Positions 1-8,721 of a stretch of DNA of 64,000 bases are shown one piece after another. The stretch lies in assembly GCF_014648295.1 (NCBI RefSeq), contig NZ_BMQV01000014.1:32804-96803 (forward strand), in the 5' to 3' direction. Numbering within the stretch: the stretch's first letter is position 1; every line of letters begins with the position of its first letter. A program made the position numbers and the translations under genes. Origin of the DNA: Shewanella saliphila. Lineage in GTDB: Bacteria; Pseudomonadota; Gammaproteobacteria; Enterobacterales; Shewanellaceae. The notes under the pieces are model-generated. The model worked only from the letters and a program-made list of their open reading frames with translations, did no database searches and was not told where the DNA came from.

Positions 1-455
1 CTATCAATAAATTGCTAGATGACGATGAAATTAATCAGCTCGTTAGCCAGCACAGTTTAGTGCTTGACTGCACAGACAATGTATTAGTGCGTGAGCAGCT
101 AAATAGAAGTTGTTTTGACCACAAAGTGCCATTGGTGTCTGCGGCAGCAATTCGGATGGAAGGCACAGTCACAGTATTTGATTATCAAGATGATAGCCCT
201 TGTTATCAATGCTTTAGCGCGCTATTTGGCGAGCAGCAATTAACCTGTGTAGAATCGGGTATTTTAGCACCGGTTGTCGGAATGATTGGCTGTATTCAAG
301 CCACCGAAGCCATTAAGGTTATCAGCGGATTAGGACAACCATTGGCAGGAAAACTGTTAATGGTTGATGCCATGACAATGGAATTTAGATCGTTAAAACT
401 GCCTAAGCAGCCACATTGTAAAATATGCGGTAATCCCCTGCCAAAGAGCGAGTAA
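1..455 (+). CDS. moeB: MoeB, molybdopterin-synthase adenylyltransferase (3' part)
   Basis: The reading frame is open to the left edge, so the N-terminal half, with the nucleotide-binding loop, lies outside the window. About 150 residues remain. They follow the E. coli MoeB pattern closely: VLDCTDN, the RMEG segment, and the two zinc-binding CxxC pairs (CYQC near residue 70 of the visible part and CKIC near the end). MoeB adenylates the C-terminal glycine of MoaD, which is then sulfurated to make molybdopterin synthase active. ThiF is the nearest relative, but the match to MoeB and the moa/mod cluster nearby favour MoeB. The internal TTG at position 12 is not the true start. Confidence 0.93.
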   Translation, partial: INKLLDDDEINQLVSQHSLVLDCTDNVLVREQLNRSCFDHKVPLVSAAAIRMEGTVTVFDYQDDSPCYQCFSALFGEQQLTCVESGILAPVVGMIGCIQATEAIKVISGLGQPLAGKLLMVDAMTMEFRSLKLPKQPHCKICGNPLPKSE

Positions 456-463
456 GATCTACT

Positions 464-510
464 GCAGTGAGAGGGCGAGAAGCGCTAGCTAGATATCGTC
501 CCTCTACTGC
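464..510. repeat. Hairpin between the convergent moeB and DUF2986 genes
   Basis: GCAGTGAGAGGG at 464-475 is complementary to CCCTCTACTGC at 500-510, giving about 11 pairs with one bulged G and a 24-base loop. It sits just after the moeB stop and overlaps the 3' end of the small minus-strand gene. There is no clear T run, so a role in termination or 3'-end protection is only inferred. Confidence 0.4.
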
Positions 511-674
511 TCTGTAGAGCATTGATTAACGTCGCCGTTGAGCAATGCTTGTTGTGCTAACCTTTCACGTTCAGCTTTTGATACATAAGCGGGCTTATTA
601 GTGCTATGCAGTTTAGCATTGGCTTTTTTGGCTTTTGCCTTAAGCGTTTGATTGATTTTCTTTTTACGGTTCAT
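504..674 (-). CDS. Small basic protein, DUF2986-like (56 aa)
   Basis: A short minus-strand gene starts at an ATG (674-672) and ends with TAG. The 56-residue product begins MNRKKKINQTLKAK, is strongly lysine-rich in its first 25 residues, and has a KAERERLAQQ stretch in the middle. This layout resembles the DUF2986 family of small proteins found in Shewanella and Vibrio. Function is unknown; the basic N-terminus could bind nucleic acid, but that is a guess. It converges on moeB. The family assignment is from memory. Confidence 0.65.
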   Translation of the reverse strand: MNRKKKINQTLKAKAKKANAKLHSTNKPAYVSKAERERLAQQALLNGDVNQCSTEQ

Positions 675-792
675 ATTGGCCACATCATCGACTCGATAAG
701 TTGCTCATTATAACGTTTAAGCCGCATAACCTCTATTGAGATCGAGTGATTGCAATTAACCAACTTACAGAACCATTATTAGTTTGAAATGG

Positions 793-966
793 TTATAGAT
801 CTTCTTGTAGCACAACCCAAAGAGCGTGGATTAAACCCGGAATAAAAAAGAAAAAGCACAATAACACATTGATCAATAGATCTTTACCTAAGCCTTTTTT
901 CAAAAAAACGGCTAAAGGTGGAAGCAAGATTGCGATAATTACCAGTAATAACTTATTTGTATCCAT
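793..966 (-). CDS. YqaE/Pmp3 family (UPF0057) small membrane protein (57 aa)
   Basis: The 57-residue product begins MDTNKLLLVIIAILLPPLAV, then has a short FLKKGLGKD loop and a second hydrophobic span, FFFFIPGLIHALWVV. Two membrane segments with the P-P-L-A-V and PG-I-HA-W patterns are the signature of the Pmp3/YqaE proteolipids, which are linked to membrane potential and stress. An AGGAT ribosome binding site lies six bases before the ATG. It stands alone, upstream of the diguanylate cyclase gene on the other strand. Role in this organism unknown. Confidence 0.85.
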   Translation of the reverse strand: MDTNKLLLVIIAILLPPLAVFLKKGLGKDLLINVLLCFFFFIPGLIHALWVVLQEDL

Positions 967-1143
967 TTATCATCCTTAATTGTTTGCTTAATTCAGTGAT
1001 TGCAATTATAAAAACAGTAACTGACATCATTTGTTTATGATGTGAATTTACCCTAACATTTTGCTACCCAGTTCACAAAATTTCTATGGACCAGAAACTG
1101 TAGCATTCTATTCACGGTACGTTGTTAAATACTAATAGGTCAT

Positions 1144-2307
1144 ATGGAAGATAACCAAAGTATTATTTTTGTTCAATTTTTTTTCTTAATTGGCACTAGC
1201 TGTACAATTGCATGGGCCCTGTATGCTGGCGTATTTCGTATTGCCCCTAAAGCCAGTTGGCGCTTTGCTTTTGCCAATTTACTGACCGTAATAGGCATTT
1301 TACTCTATACCCAACGCACCACAGAAGTTAACTATTTGTATTGGTTCGTGGCCGATATGACTATTTTGCTGGGATTTGCTTTCGCGCGATGGGGTTGCCA
1401 ATACTTGTTTAAGCAGCCCGTGTCTTATCTCTTCGACCTGGTTGCTCTAGCCATTTGCGGCTTATTAATGTTAATGGTACCCCCTTCACTTGGTTACGCT
1501 GTCTATTTAGTGATTTTAATGAGCGTCACTGCTGCTGTGTTACTCTCTTTAATGGGGCTTGATAATGTCAGAGCAGCCAGAAAACATCTCTCTATCTACT
1601 ATGCCACACTGATAAACGCACCGTTTTTTTTGATGGCATCGTTATTTTTAATTCGCGCTCTTGCCCTGTTTATCTACCCTGAAAAGTTAGCTAATTTATC
1701 TGCCGCAGATAAATTAAACTCCCCTTTGGTGATGTGGAGTTACATCATTTTATTACTGATAAGTAACCTTGTATTGTATGGCAATGCATTAACGCGCTTA
1801 GTCTTCAAAGTGGCCAGTTTAGCCAATAAAGACCAACTGACAGGACTATGGAATCGCCATGCATTACTGAAAAAATTAGAAGAAGTTGACGCCCTATGGC
1901 AGCGTAACGGCTTAGCTTATAGCATCCTCGTGCTCGACCTAGACCACTTTAAACAAATTAATGATACCTATGGTCATCTTGCAGGCGACCTTATCATCAA
2001 AAACACGGCAAAAGTGTTGCAGCAATCGTTACGCAAAATTGACTTTATTTGTCGTTATGGCGGTGAAGAGTTTTTAATTATTTTGCCGTTAACTGCAGAT
2101 AATGATGCTCTTGTCGTAGCACAAAAAATTCAAACTAAAATTAATAACAGCTCTATTTTGTGGCAAAAAAATACCGTCTCGGTGTCATTAAGTATCGGTT
2201 ATGTCACCAGTAAACCGCATCTCAGTGTAGAGCAGTTATTACAATTAGCTGATGACGCTATGTATATCGCCAAAAACAATGGCCGTAATACTATTAGGAC
2301 CTGTTGA
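1144..2307 (+). CDS. Membrane-bound diguanylate cyclase (GGDEF)
   Basis: A 387-residue protein with an N-terminal region of about seven hydrophobic segments (residues 8-215) and a C-terminal GGDEF domain (about 225-385). The domain keeps the metal-binding DLDHFKQIND stretch, an intact GGEEF active site at 306-310, and an RxxD inhibitory site (RKID, 297-300) exactly five residues upstream. It is therefore probably an active cyclase that makes cyclic di-GMP and is subject to product inhibition. The membrane part is not a sensor type I can name. It is monocistronic; an intergenic repeat element follows. Confidence 0.9.
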   Translation: MEDNQSIIFVQFFFLIGTSCTIAWALYAGVFRIAPKASWRFAFANLLTVIGILLYTQRTTEVNYLYWFVADMTILLGFAFARWGCQYLFKQPVSYLFDLVALAICGLLMLMVPPSLGYAVYLVILMSVTAAVLLSLMGLDNVRAARKHLSIYYATLINAPFFLMASLFLIRALALFIYPEKLANLSAADKLNSPLVMWSYIILLLISNLVLYGNALTRLVFKVASLANKDQLTGLWNRHALLKKLEEVDALWQRNGLAYSILVLDLDHFKQINDTYGHLAGDLIIKNTAKVLQQSLRKIDFICRYGGEEFLIILPLTADNDALVVAQKIQTKINNSSILWQKNTVSVSLSIGYVTSKPHLSVEQLLQLADDAMYIAKNNGRNTIRTC

Positions 2308-2325
2308 TCTTTCAAGGTTATTTTT

Positions 2326-2438
2326 GCAGCGAATTGTTGGCCATTATTCACATTTACAACTGCGCGGCAGAGACTTCGAGGTGTAGTTATTCTACATAAA
2401 AAGTCGATAACGCAGTAAAAATGGCCAACAAACGCTGC
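2326..2438. repeat. Imperfect palindromic intergenic element, left half
   Basis: About 113 bases fold into one long imperfect hairpin. The outer arms are 2326-2345 and 2420-2438 (GCAGCG...TTGTTGGCCATT and its complement, one or two mismatches). Inside them pair ACTGCG with CGCAGT, GACTT with AAGTC, and TGTAG with CTACA around a five-base loop. The gap between the flanking genes (2308-2663) contains no convincing gene. The minus-strand translation of the region resembles peptides I recall seeing annotated as short hypothetical proteins in many Shewanella genomes, which fits a dispersed MITE- or REP-like repeat. Confidence 0.6.
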
Positions 2439-2452
2439 CCGAAGGGTTCGGC

Positions 2453-2549
2453 TAAAAACGTTTTACTCTTTGTTGAATGAATCTTTGCGAATAAAGGGTT
2501 GCTTAGATGACTAGGCATCAATCCATTCGCCTCGATTAAAACGTTTTTA
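2453..2549. repeat. Second inverted pair of the intergenic element
   Basis: TAAAAACGTTTTA at 2453-2465 and TAAAACGTTTTTA at 2537-2549 are reverse complements of each other. Each is itself nearly palindromic around AACGTT. Together with the hairpin just to the left they make a two-part element of about 225 bases. No target-site duplication was identified, so its mobility is not shown. Confidence 0.5.
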
Positions 2550-2663
2550 ACTCGAACAAAATTTAACCAGCAAAGAACAACAGGCCCTAACACCAAACAA
2601 TATGCATCGTCAGACAACGTCGAGCTAAGTCAGTAATATTATGATAATGCATAACGCCGTGAG

Positions 2664-3341
2664 TTAGCGTTTGCTCGGCCAGGGCAATCGCTCAGGTTGA
2701 TCCCATTGCTCGTTAACTAGTTGAACAAACGACTCATCAACAAACTGATCCCCGTGAAGTGGTAATTGTTCAAACGCATATTGCTGGCCTAAATAGTTAA
2801 AATGCACACAATACGCATGCAAGTAGCAGCGATCACTGTCATCTTTACCGTAAAGCGTATCGCCTAAAATAGGCACGCCAATGCTCGCCAGCGCAACACG
2901 TAGTTGATGGGTTTTACCACTTAAAGGTTTGAGTAAATAGCCACGTTTACCTTCACTGAGACTGGCACAAAAAAACTGCGTCATAGCTGGGTTGTCTGTA
3001 GTGCGAAGCAATTTGTACATACTTCGGCGAGATTTCGCCATATCACCGACTATCCAACCTTGTTTCTTTTTAGGCTTACCTAATGCGATGGCTAAGTAGT
3101 ATTTTTGCACCTGATGAGCGGTAAACATTTGGGTAAAAACATTGGCCGCTTGTGGGGTTCTGGCCACAATAAGCAAGCCTGAGGTGGGAGTGTCTAGTCG
3201 ATGGACCGGATACAATTTATACCCTAAATCCGCTTCGGCTTGAGCGATAACCCCTGCGGTGCCATCTTGGCTATGAAAATGCACATTAGGGTCTTTATTT
3301 ATCACAATAAAGTCATCTTGCTCGCTCAGCAGTTGATACAT
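2664..3341 (-). CDS. RluA-family pseudouridine synthase (TIGR01621-like)
   Basis: The protein carries the catalytic HRLDTPTSGLL motif with the nucleophilic Asp at residue 50 when translation starts at the ATG at 3341, giving 225 residues. It also has the later LSGKTHQLR and PILGDTLYG motifs of RluA-type enzymes. There is no S4 RNA-binding domain, which fits the short single-domain subgroup I know as TIGR01621. The target RNA is not known. The frame stays open upstream to a TTG at 3371, but the ATG matches the usual MYxLL start of the family. It lies just downstream of the sensor kinase gene and could be cotranscribed with it. Confidence 0.85.
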   Translation of the reverse strand: MYQLLSEQDDFIVINKDPNVHFHSQDGTAGVIAQAEADLGYKLYPVHRLDTPTSGLLIVARTPQAANVFTQMFTAHQVQKYYLAIALGKPKKKQGWIVGDMAKSRRSMYKLLRTTDNPAMTQFFCASLSEGKRGYLLKPLSGKTHQLRVALASIGVPILGDTLYGKDDSDRCYLHAYCVHFNYLGQQYAFEQLPLHGDQFVDESFVQLVNEQWDQPERLPWPSKR

Positions 3342-3383
3342 GGATGGATCCAACTCAATCAAAGCCAACAACTGAGTCGCTGA

Positions 3384-4724
3384 CTATTTAAAATGAATAT
3401 TAACTAACAACCCTGGGTTATTGTCGTGTAATGAAATAGTGGCTTTATGACGCGATAAAATGGCTTTTACCATCGACAAGCCCAAGCCAGTCCCTTTGTA
3501 GTGACGGCTCGGGTCTAGACGCACAAGGCGGTCAAATACTCGCTCTTTATCTTCATCAACAATCCCTGGGCCATTATCACTAATTTGGATATGTTTACCA
3601 CGCTGCTTAATGCAAATGGATGCACCAACCGGTGAATACTTAATTGCATTATCGACCAGATTAAATAGCGCTTGGAATAACAGGTATTTATCACCATTAA
3701 TCTGCACGTCATTTTCAAGTGAAATGTCTAGCACCTGGTCGCGAGACTCGGCAATCACTTCGGCCATTTCAAATAAGTCTTGGCAAATTTGTTGTAAGCT
3801 CACTGGTTGTAAATCGAGCGTTTGCTGGCCTTCTTCTATTCGAGTTAATGACAACATTGCATCGAAGGTGCCTAAACAATGGTCTAACTCTTCAAGTAAC
3901 TCTGCGCTAGCATCGGCCAGCTCGTTGGTGGGTTTGTCAGCGAGCTGTTCAATACCTATTCGCAAATGCGATAGCGGCGTACGCAGGTCATGGGCGATAT
4001 TATCTGTCACGCCCCGCACCGCACGTAAGTTTTGTTCTAGGGTGTCTAACACTAAATTAAATTGTCGCGCTAGCATATCAAACTCATCCTGGCTGTCGCT
4101 GACAGGCAAGCGAGTTTCGTAATGTCCGGCCTCAATTTGCTCGCTCAAACGGTTATATTCGACCAGTCGTCTAAGGATGGCTTTTGAGAAAATATACCCC
4201 AACGCCAGCGTTAAGCCTAAAGTGAATGCCACCGCCCAAAATGCCGCATTGATAAACTTTTCAATGAGAGTTGCTAGGTGATCGGTACGGGTGGCAATCA
4301 ATACAGGGCCGTAACGGGTAATCACCAGGCCACCGGTCAAAATATGTAATTTATCAGGGCCACCGGTAAAAATAGGAAAGTCTTTGGTTTCGGGGAGTTG
4401 CGGCATGTTTTCAGGCAAAAAAGTTAATGCCCCAACCATGTCGACACTGTTACGCCATGCAATTAATGCGGTTTTAGGATCGGCGGCGCGAATTTGCGCC
4501 GCAAAACTGCGGCGATTCACGGTTAACGCTAACTGCTGATATCGCTGCATTTCGGCGGCTAGGTGCTTATCTACCTGGTTTTGTTGTTCAATGACCAACT
4601 GTCGATAAAGGCTTAATACCAACATCACAATTAAAATGGTCACTAACGTCGAGAAGATAAGCGTGATGCGCCACGCACTACTTTGATAAGGCTTAATGGC
4701 CTTTGCAGAGGCGATAACCCGCAC
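3384..4724 (-). CDS. Sensor histidine kinase of a two-component system
   Basis: The 446-residue kinase has a membrane segment near residues 20-40, an extracytoplasmic domain of about 120 residues, a second membrane segment (about 158-180), a HAMP linker, the phosphoacceptor box HDLRTPL (His245), and the N (NLVDNAIKYS), G1 (DNGPGI) and G2 (GTGLGLSM) boxes of the ATPase domain. It is an EnvZ/QseC-like orthodox kinase. The start is a GTG at 4724, overlapping the end of the response regulator gene by 32 bases, so translation is probably coupled. The signal sensed is not evident. Confidence 0.9.
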   Translation of the reverse strand: MRVIASAKAIKPYQSSAWRITLIFSTLVTILIVMLVLSLYRQLVIEQQNQVDKHLAAEMQRYQQLALTVNRRSFAAQIRAADPKTALIAWRNSVDMVGALTFLPENMPQLPETKDFPIFTGGPDKLHILTGGLVITRYGPVLIATRTDHLATLIEKFINAAFWAVAFTLGLTLALGYIFSKAILRRLVEYNRLSEQIEAGHYETRLPVSDSQDEFDMLARQFNLVLDTLEQNLRAVRGVTDNIAHDLRTPLSHLRIGIEQLADKPTNELADASAELLEELDHCLGTFDAMLSLTRIEEGQQTLDLQPVSLQQICQDLFEMAEVIAESRDQVLDISLENDVQINGDKYLLFQALFNLVDNAIKYSPVGASICIKQRGKHIQISDNGPGIVDEDKERVFDRLVRLDPSRHYKGTGLGLSMVKAILSRHKATISLHDNNPGLLVNIHFK

Positions 4725-5376
4725 CCCTTACTGTTTCAATTAACTCACCGTGTCCAAGTTCTTCAAACTTACGACGCAGTTTTGCAATATGCACATCAAT
4801 CACATTGGTACGAGGGTCAAAGTGGTAATCCCACACCGCTTCAAACAACAGTGTACGGCTTATCACTTGGTTAGGATGTTCCATGAGGTATTTGAGTAAC
4901 TGAAACTCTTTTGGTTGCAGCATTAACTCGTTGTCATCGAGGGTCACTTTACGCGTTAGCAGCTCCATTTTTAAGCCGCCGACTTCAATATCGGTAGCCG
5001 CGGGTTCGATAACATTACGTTGAACCAGTTTCTCAGCACGCACCAATAACTCAGCAAATGCAAACGGCTTGGTCATGTAGTCATCACCGCCGGCACGCAA
5101 GCCTTTTACGCGCTCATCTACATGGCTTAATGCGGATAAAATGAGTACCGGTGTTTTGTTACCGCTGGTGCGTAAGGCTGACAATAACGTCAAACCATCA
5201 AGCTTAGGTAACATACGGTCTAAAATGAGTAAGTCGTACTGATTGTGCTTGGCTAATGTTAAGCCTTCTTGGCCATCAGTCGCACTGTCTACTTGGTAAT
5301 TTTGTGCAGTAAATCCGTCGGCCACATATTTTAACGTAGTGGCATCATCTTCAACCAATAAAATACGCTTAGTCAT
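4693..5376 (-). CDS. OmpR/PhoB-family response regulator
   Basis: The product (227 residues from the ATG at 5376, MTKRILLVEDD) has an N-terminal receiver with acidic residues ED at 9-10 and phosphoacceptor Asp53 in LILDRMLP. A winged-helix C-terminal domain follows (LLKYLMEHPNQVISR, DVHIAKLRRK, GAGYRL). It lies between the PepSY-like gene (7-base gap) and the kinase gene (overlap), so the three form an operon. The frame is open for 20 codons upstream, but those overlap the preceding gene and do not look like a receiver start. Confidence 0.93.
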   Translation of the reverse strand: MTKRILLVEDDATTLKYVADGFTAQNYQVDSATDGQEGLTLAKHNQYDLLILDRMLPKLDGLTLLSALRTSGNKTPVLILSALSHVDERVKGLRAGGDDYMTKPFAFAELLVRAEKLVQRNVIEPAATDIEVGGLKMELLTRKVTLDDNELMLQPKEFQLLKYLMEHPNQVISRTLLFEAVWDYHFDPRTNVIDVHIAKLRRKFEELGHGELIETVRGAGYRLCKGH

Positions 5377-5383
5377 AGAGTCT

Positions 5384-5908
5384 TTAATCCCATTTGAGCA
5401 GTGGAAGTGGACGCAGGGTTTCAATGTCGAAAGCAATGGTATTTTTACTATCTTGATTGAGTAATTTTAGTTCGAGATAACTAATAGATAAGTCGTGGTC
5501 CAATTCCGCTTGCGTTAAGTATCCTTGTTGATCTTCAATCGCTAAAGCAACCAGCGCAGAAAACGTCATGTGCTTAGCTTGTAACATTTTAGCGGCATTC
5601 ACAGAGCCGATATCGTCAGAATTATAAGCAGATGATTTTTCGGTTAGCAGTACACCATCTAACGCTCGGTACTGGTATTTACTGATTTCTCGCGCTTCTA
5701 CGTTAACCATAGAAATCTTGTAAACCAGTAACCCTTCTTCCACATCAACATCAAAGTCACATATTGTGCCTTTGTCTTGTTGTTCTAATTGCTCCATGAC
5801 CACAATGGGTTTGAGAAACTCACCGTTGATCAATAAAGTGTGCATCGACGGCGTAGCCATCACGGCACAAGGAAGAAAGCATATTGCTAATAGCAACCGA
5901 ACCATCAC
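5384..5908 (-). CDS. Exported PepSY-like protein next to a two-component system
   Basis: A 174-residue protein with a cleavable signal peptide (MMVRLLLAICFLPCAVMA). Its two halves each resemble a PepSY fold: residues about 45-90 with VYKISMVN followed by a YRALDGVLL strand, and about 120-170 with YLELKLLNQD followed by DIETLRPL. Small exported PepSY proteins are often encoded with OmpR/EnvZ-type pairs and may modulate the kinase or a peptidase. The assignment rests on pattern only. It is the first gene of the three-gene operon. It has few charged metal or catalytic motifs. Confidence 0.55.
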   Translation of the reverse strand: MMVRLLLAICFLPCAVMATPSMHTLLINGEFLKPIVVMEQLEQQDKGTICDFDVDVEEGLLVYKISMVNVEAREISKYQYRALDGVLLTEKSSAYNSDDIGSVNAAKMLQAKHMTFSALVALAIEDQQGYLTQAELDHDLSISYLELKLLNQDSKNTIAFDIETLRPLPLLKWD

Positions 5909-6041
5909 TAGCCTCTATTTGATTGAAAATTTTATTACAGCACTACTCTACCTAAGAGCGGCCAAAGTCCCAAGAAATCTAAGATTAATAATTGATCATA
6001 AACACCGTAAAACAAGGCCTTCGAGCTTAAATCAACTTGAA

Positions 6042-7148
6042 TTAAGGGGTGTTTAAGATATGAATTTGCTCAGACTTTAACGCGATGGTGGTATGCACTC
6101 CGCTTTGCAGACCTAACTTTTCGACTAAGTGGGTCGGCACGTCAGCATTAAGCACTGAACCAATCCCCATAACAGCTGCGATAACACGTGACGATTCGCC
6201 CATGACCAATACCGACTCGATCATGACATCAAGCTTATTGATGCTTTTACATAAACGGCCACTGCTGATGGCATTAAAACGAATCCCCTGATTAGGAATA
6301 ACCCAGCGGATTGGTTGGCCCTTTGTCAATGGTGGCGCGCTGTCACTGATAATGAGCTCTTCACCGAGTTTAAACCAGGTCATGTTTCGCTCAATATCTT
6401 GCTCAACCACTTCACCATCAAAAATATTACGCAAGCCCATTTGGCGAGCCACCGCTTCATCATAAGGATGTGACAGCACTTCAAAAGGTTGACCTTGTTG
6501 GAGCATTTTGCCTTGGCTTATTAACATCATTTTATCGGCGAGCAATAACGCCTCATGGATGTCGTGAGTCACCATCACCACTGGAATGGACAGCTGTTGC
6601 TTTAACCTAGCAAGTTCAATGTACAAACGTTCGCGGGTTTCACGGTCAACCGCCGAAAAAGGCTCGTCGAGTAATAAAATGGCTGGCTCACGAGCCAATG
6701 CCCTCGCCAACGCCACACGTTGACGCTGACCCCCCGAAAGTTGCGCAGGCAAACGGTTAGGCAAGCCATGTAAATTAACCCGCTCTAGCCAATCTAAAGC
6801 ACGCTGTTTACGTTCTGACTTAGGGATATGGTCAAGCCCTGCTATCACATTATCTAACGCCGACAAATGCGGAAATAGGCCAAAATGTTGTGGCATATAG
6901 CCAATATGGCGCTGCTGCGGTGTTAACGTCACAGCCTCTGCAGAATCAAACCATAAAGCATCACCACATTGAATACGGCCTTGCTTGGGGATTGTTAGCC
7001 CAGCAATCATTCTTAGTAAGGTGGTTTTACCACCCCCCGAAGGCCCTACTACCGCTAACACTTCACCGGCTTTACAGGTAAAGTTTGCCGCCAATGGGAT
7101 GGGCAACTCCTGGCTAATATGACAAACAAGATCAGCGTTGTGTGGCAT
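6042..7148 (-). CDS. modC: ModC, molybdate ABC transporter ATPase
   Basis: A 368-residue ABC ATPase with Walker A GPSGGGKTT (35-43), signature LSGGQ (137-141), Walker B LLLDEP (158-163) and the switch histidine in VTHD. The C-terminal third (about 290-365) matches the Mop/TOBE molybdate-binding part of ModC. Its start overlaps the end of modB by 17 bases, and it is the last gene of the long moa-mod unit. It powers molybdate uptake for the cofactor genes encoded upstream. Confidence 0.93.
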   Translation of the reverse strand: MPHNADLVCHISQELPIPLAANFTCKAGEVLAVVGPSGGGKTTLLRMIAGLTIPKQGRIQCGDALWFDSAEAVTLTPQQRHIGYMPQHFGLFPHLSALDNVIAGLDHIPKSERKQRALDWLERVNLHGLPNRLPAQLSGGQRQRVALARALAREPAILLLDEPFSAVDRETRERLYIELARLKQQLSIPVVMVTHDIHEALLLADKMMLISQGKMLQQGQPFEVLSHPYDEAVARQMGLRNIFDGEVVEQDIERNMTWFKLGEELIISDSAPPLTKGQPIRWVIPNQGIRFNAISSGRLCKSINKLDVMIESVLVMGESSRVIAAVMGIGSVLNADVPTHLVEKLGLQSGVHTTIALKSEQIHILNTP

Positions 7149-7809
7149 TAAGGCCTCCTAAACGCCGCGACATACTGGTTGTTAGTGCCAAAGAACTCAC
7201 CGCAAACAGCAACAATACCAATGACATCATGCCTGCGGAGTCAAAGTCGAAGGCTTGCACACTGTCATAAATGGCTATTGAGATCGTTTTGGTTTCGCCA
7301 GCAATATTACCGCCGAGCATCAATACCACACCAAATTCACCTAACACATGGGAGAAGCACAGCACTAATGCAGTTAATACACCAGGCCATACCATAGGTA
7401 ACTCGACTTTAAGAAAGATCCGCATACGGCTCATACCACAGCAAGCTGCTGCGTCGCGAATATCAATTGGAATGGTTTCATAAGCACGCTGTATCGGCTG
7501 CACAGCAAAGGGAATATTGACAATAATGGAGGCTATCACTAGCCCAGAGAAATTAAACACCAGTTGTTGGCCAAAAAGCTGCTCAGCAAGGCCGCCGATG
7601 AAGCTTTGATTACCCAGACCCACCAGCAAGTAATAACCAATGACAGTCGGCGGCAACACTAAGGGCACTAAAATTAATGCTTCTAACCATGATTTACCGC
7701 GAAATTGAAAGTACGCCAACCCTCGGCCGATGATGATCGCCAACGGAATTAACAACAACACAGTAAAGCTACTGAGTTTGACCGACAGCAACAGCGCTTG
7801 CCAATCCAT
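7132..7809 (-). CDS. modB: ModB, molybdate ABC transporter permease
   Basis: A 225-residue inner-membrane permease with five hydrophobic segments and the cytoplasmic coupling loop (EAA motif, DAAACCGMSRMRIFLKVELP, about 137-156) that contacts ModC. Its ATG overlaps the modA stop codon (TAATG), indicating translational coupling. Length and order are as in other modABC operons. Confidence 0.95.
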   Translation of the reverse strand: MDWQALLLSVKLSSFTVLLLIPLAIIIGRGLAYFQFRGKSWLEALILVPLVLPPTVIGYYLLVGLGNQSFIGGLAEQLFGQQLVFNFSGLVIASIIVNIPFAVQPIQRAYETIPIDIRDAAACCGMSRMRIFLKVELPMVWPGVLTALVLCFSHVLGEFGVVLMLGGNIAGETKTISIAIYDSVQAFDFDSAGMMSLVLLLFAVSSLALTTSMSRRLGGLNATQR

Positions 7810-8657
7810 TAGTCGAGCTTCTCTGTTGCTTGCGGTAAATTAAAGCCAAACTCGCTTAGCACTTTTTGCGCTTGTGGGCTTTGCATGTATTGATAAAAGC
7901 GCATTGCGGTTTCAGAAGCATTTGGCATTAATGCCATGCGTTGATTTAATGGCTGGTATAAATGTTCAGGAATAACCACATGGTTAGCCAACTGAGTAAA
8001 TTGCGGCGCAAGCACCAAGGACAAAGGTACGATGCCACCTTGAGTCGAACCACTAATGGTAAACTGAGCGGCTTGTGACGCGTTTTCACCAAAAATGAGC
8101 TTAGGTTGCACAGCATCCCATAACCCTTTGGCTTTTAGCACCTCTCGGGCGCGTTCACCGTATGGCGCATGATCGGGATTGGCTATCGCAAAGCGTTTAA
8201 GCTTACCGTCGGTAATAAATTGCCCCAATCCCACCAACTCAGCATCAAGAATTAACGGTGATTGTTTTGGGGCTGCCAGTGCTAAGCGGCCGATGGCATA
8301 AATAACTCCAGCATCTTGGGTATAACCCGCCTTATGCAATTGCTCTATATAAAACTCATCGGCACTGAGCATCATTTCAAAGGGGGCGCCGTGTTGAATT
8401 TGAGTGATAAAGTTGCCAGATGAGCCATAACTGATACGAACAGACAAACCGGTTTGTTGTTTGAAATCTTTGGCGATGTCATCAAGGGCAAATTTAATAT
8501 TTGCTGCGGCAGCGATGGCTGGAGTATCGGCAGCTTGAGCAACATGAGTCGGCAATATCACACTCAATAGACCCAATATTAGCGTGAAGGCAATAGCGTA
8601 ACACTGGCTTTTGAAACGCTCACCATGAGTAAAAACAGATAACGAAGTAGAAAACAT
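7809..8657 (-). CDS. modA: ModA, periplasmic molybdate-binding protein
   Basis: A 282-residue substrate-binding protein. An unusually long N-terminus (about 42 residues) ends in a hydrophobic segment and an AQAA cleavage site, after which the mature protein begins ADTPAIAAAANIKFAL. It keeps the ModA features SYGSSGNF and the APYGERAREVL stretch that line the oxyanion site. It follows moaE after a 64-base gap, so molybdate uptake and cofactor synthesis appear to share one transcript here. The first ATG may be upstream of the real start; a shorter signal peptide is possible. Confidence 0.93.
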   Translation of the reverse strand: MFSTSLSVFTHGERFKSQCYAIAFTLILGLLSVILPTHVAQAADTPAIAAAANIKFALDDIAKDFKQQTGLSVRISYGSSGNFITQIQHGAPFEMMLSADEFYIEQLHKAGYTQDAGVIYAIGRLALAAPKQSPLILDAELVGLGQFITDGKLKRFAIANPDHAPYGERAREVLKAKGLWDAVQPKLIFGENASQAAQFTISGSTQGGIVPLSLVLAPQFTQLANHVVIPEHLYQPLNQRMALMPNASETAMRFYQYMQSPQAQKVLSEFGFNLPQATEKLD

Positions 8658-8721
8658 TAATAACTGACCTTATTGGTTGAGCAAACAACGGCAGAATATT
8701 AGTTAGATTATTTTTGCCACA

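Noticed and set aside
2387..2617. A 76-codon open frame on the minus strand
   Set aside because: It lies inside the palindromic repeat, its 3' part overlaps the hairpin arms, and it has no ribosome binding site. It is more likely a by-product of the repeat.
3610..4122. A 170-codon frame on the plus strand
   Set aside because: It is antisense to the conserved kinase core of the sensor gene and shows no domain or initiation signal of its own.
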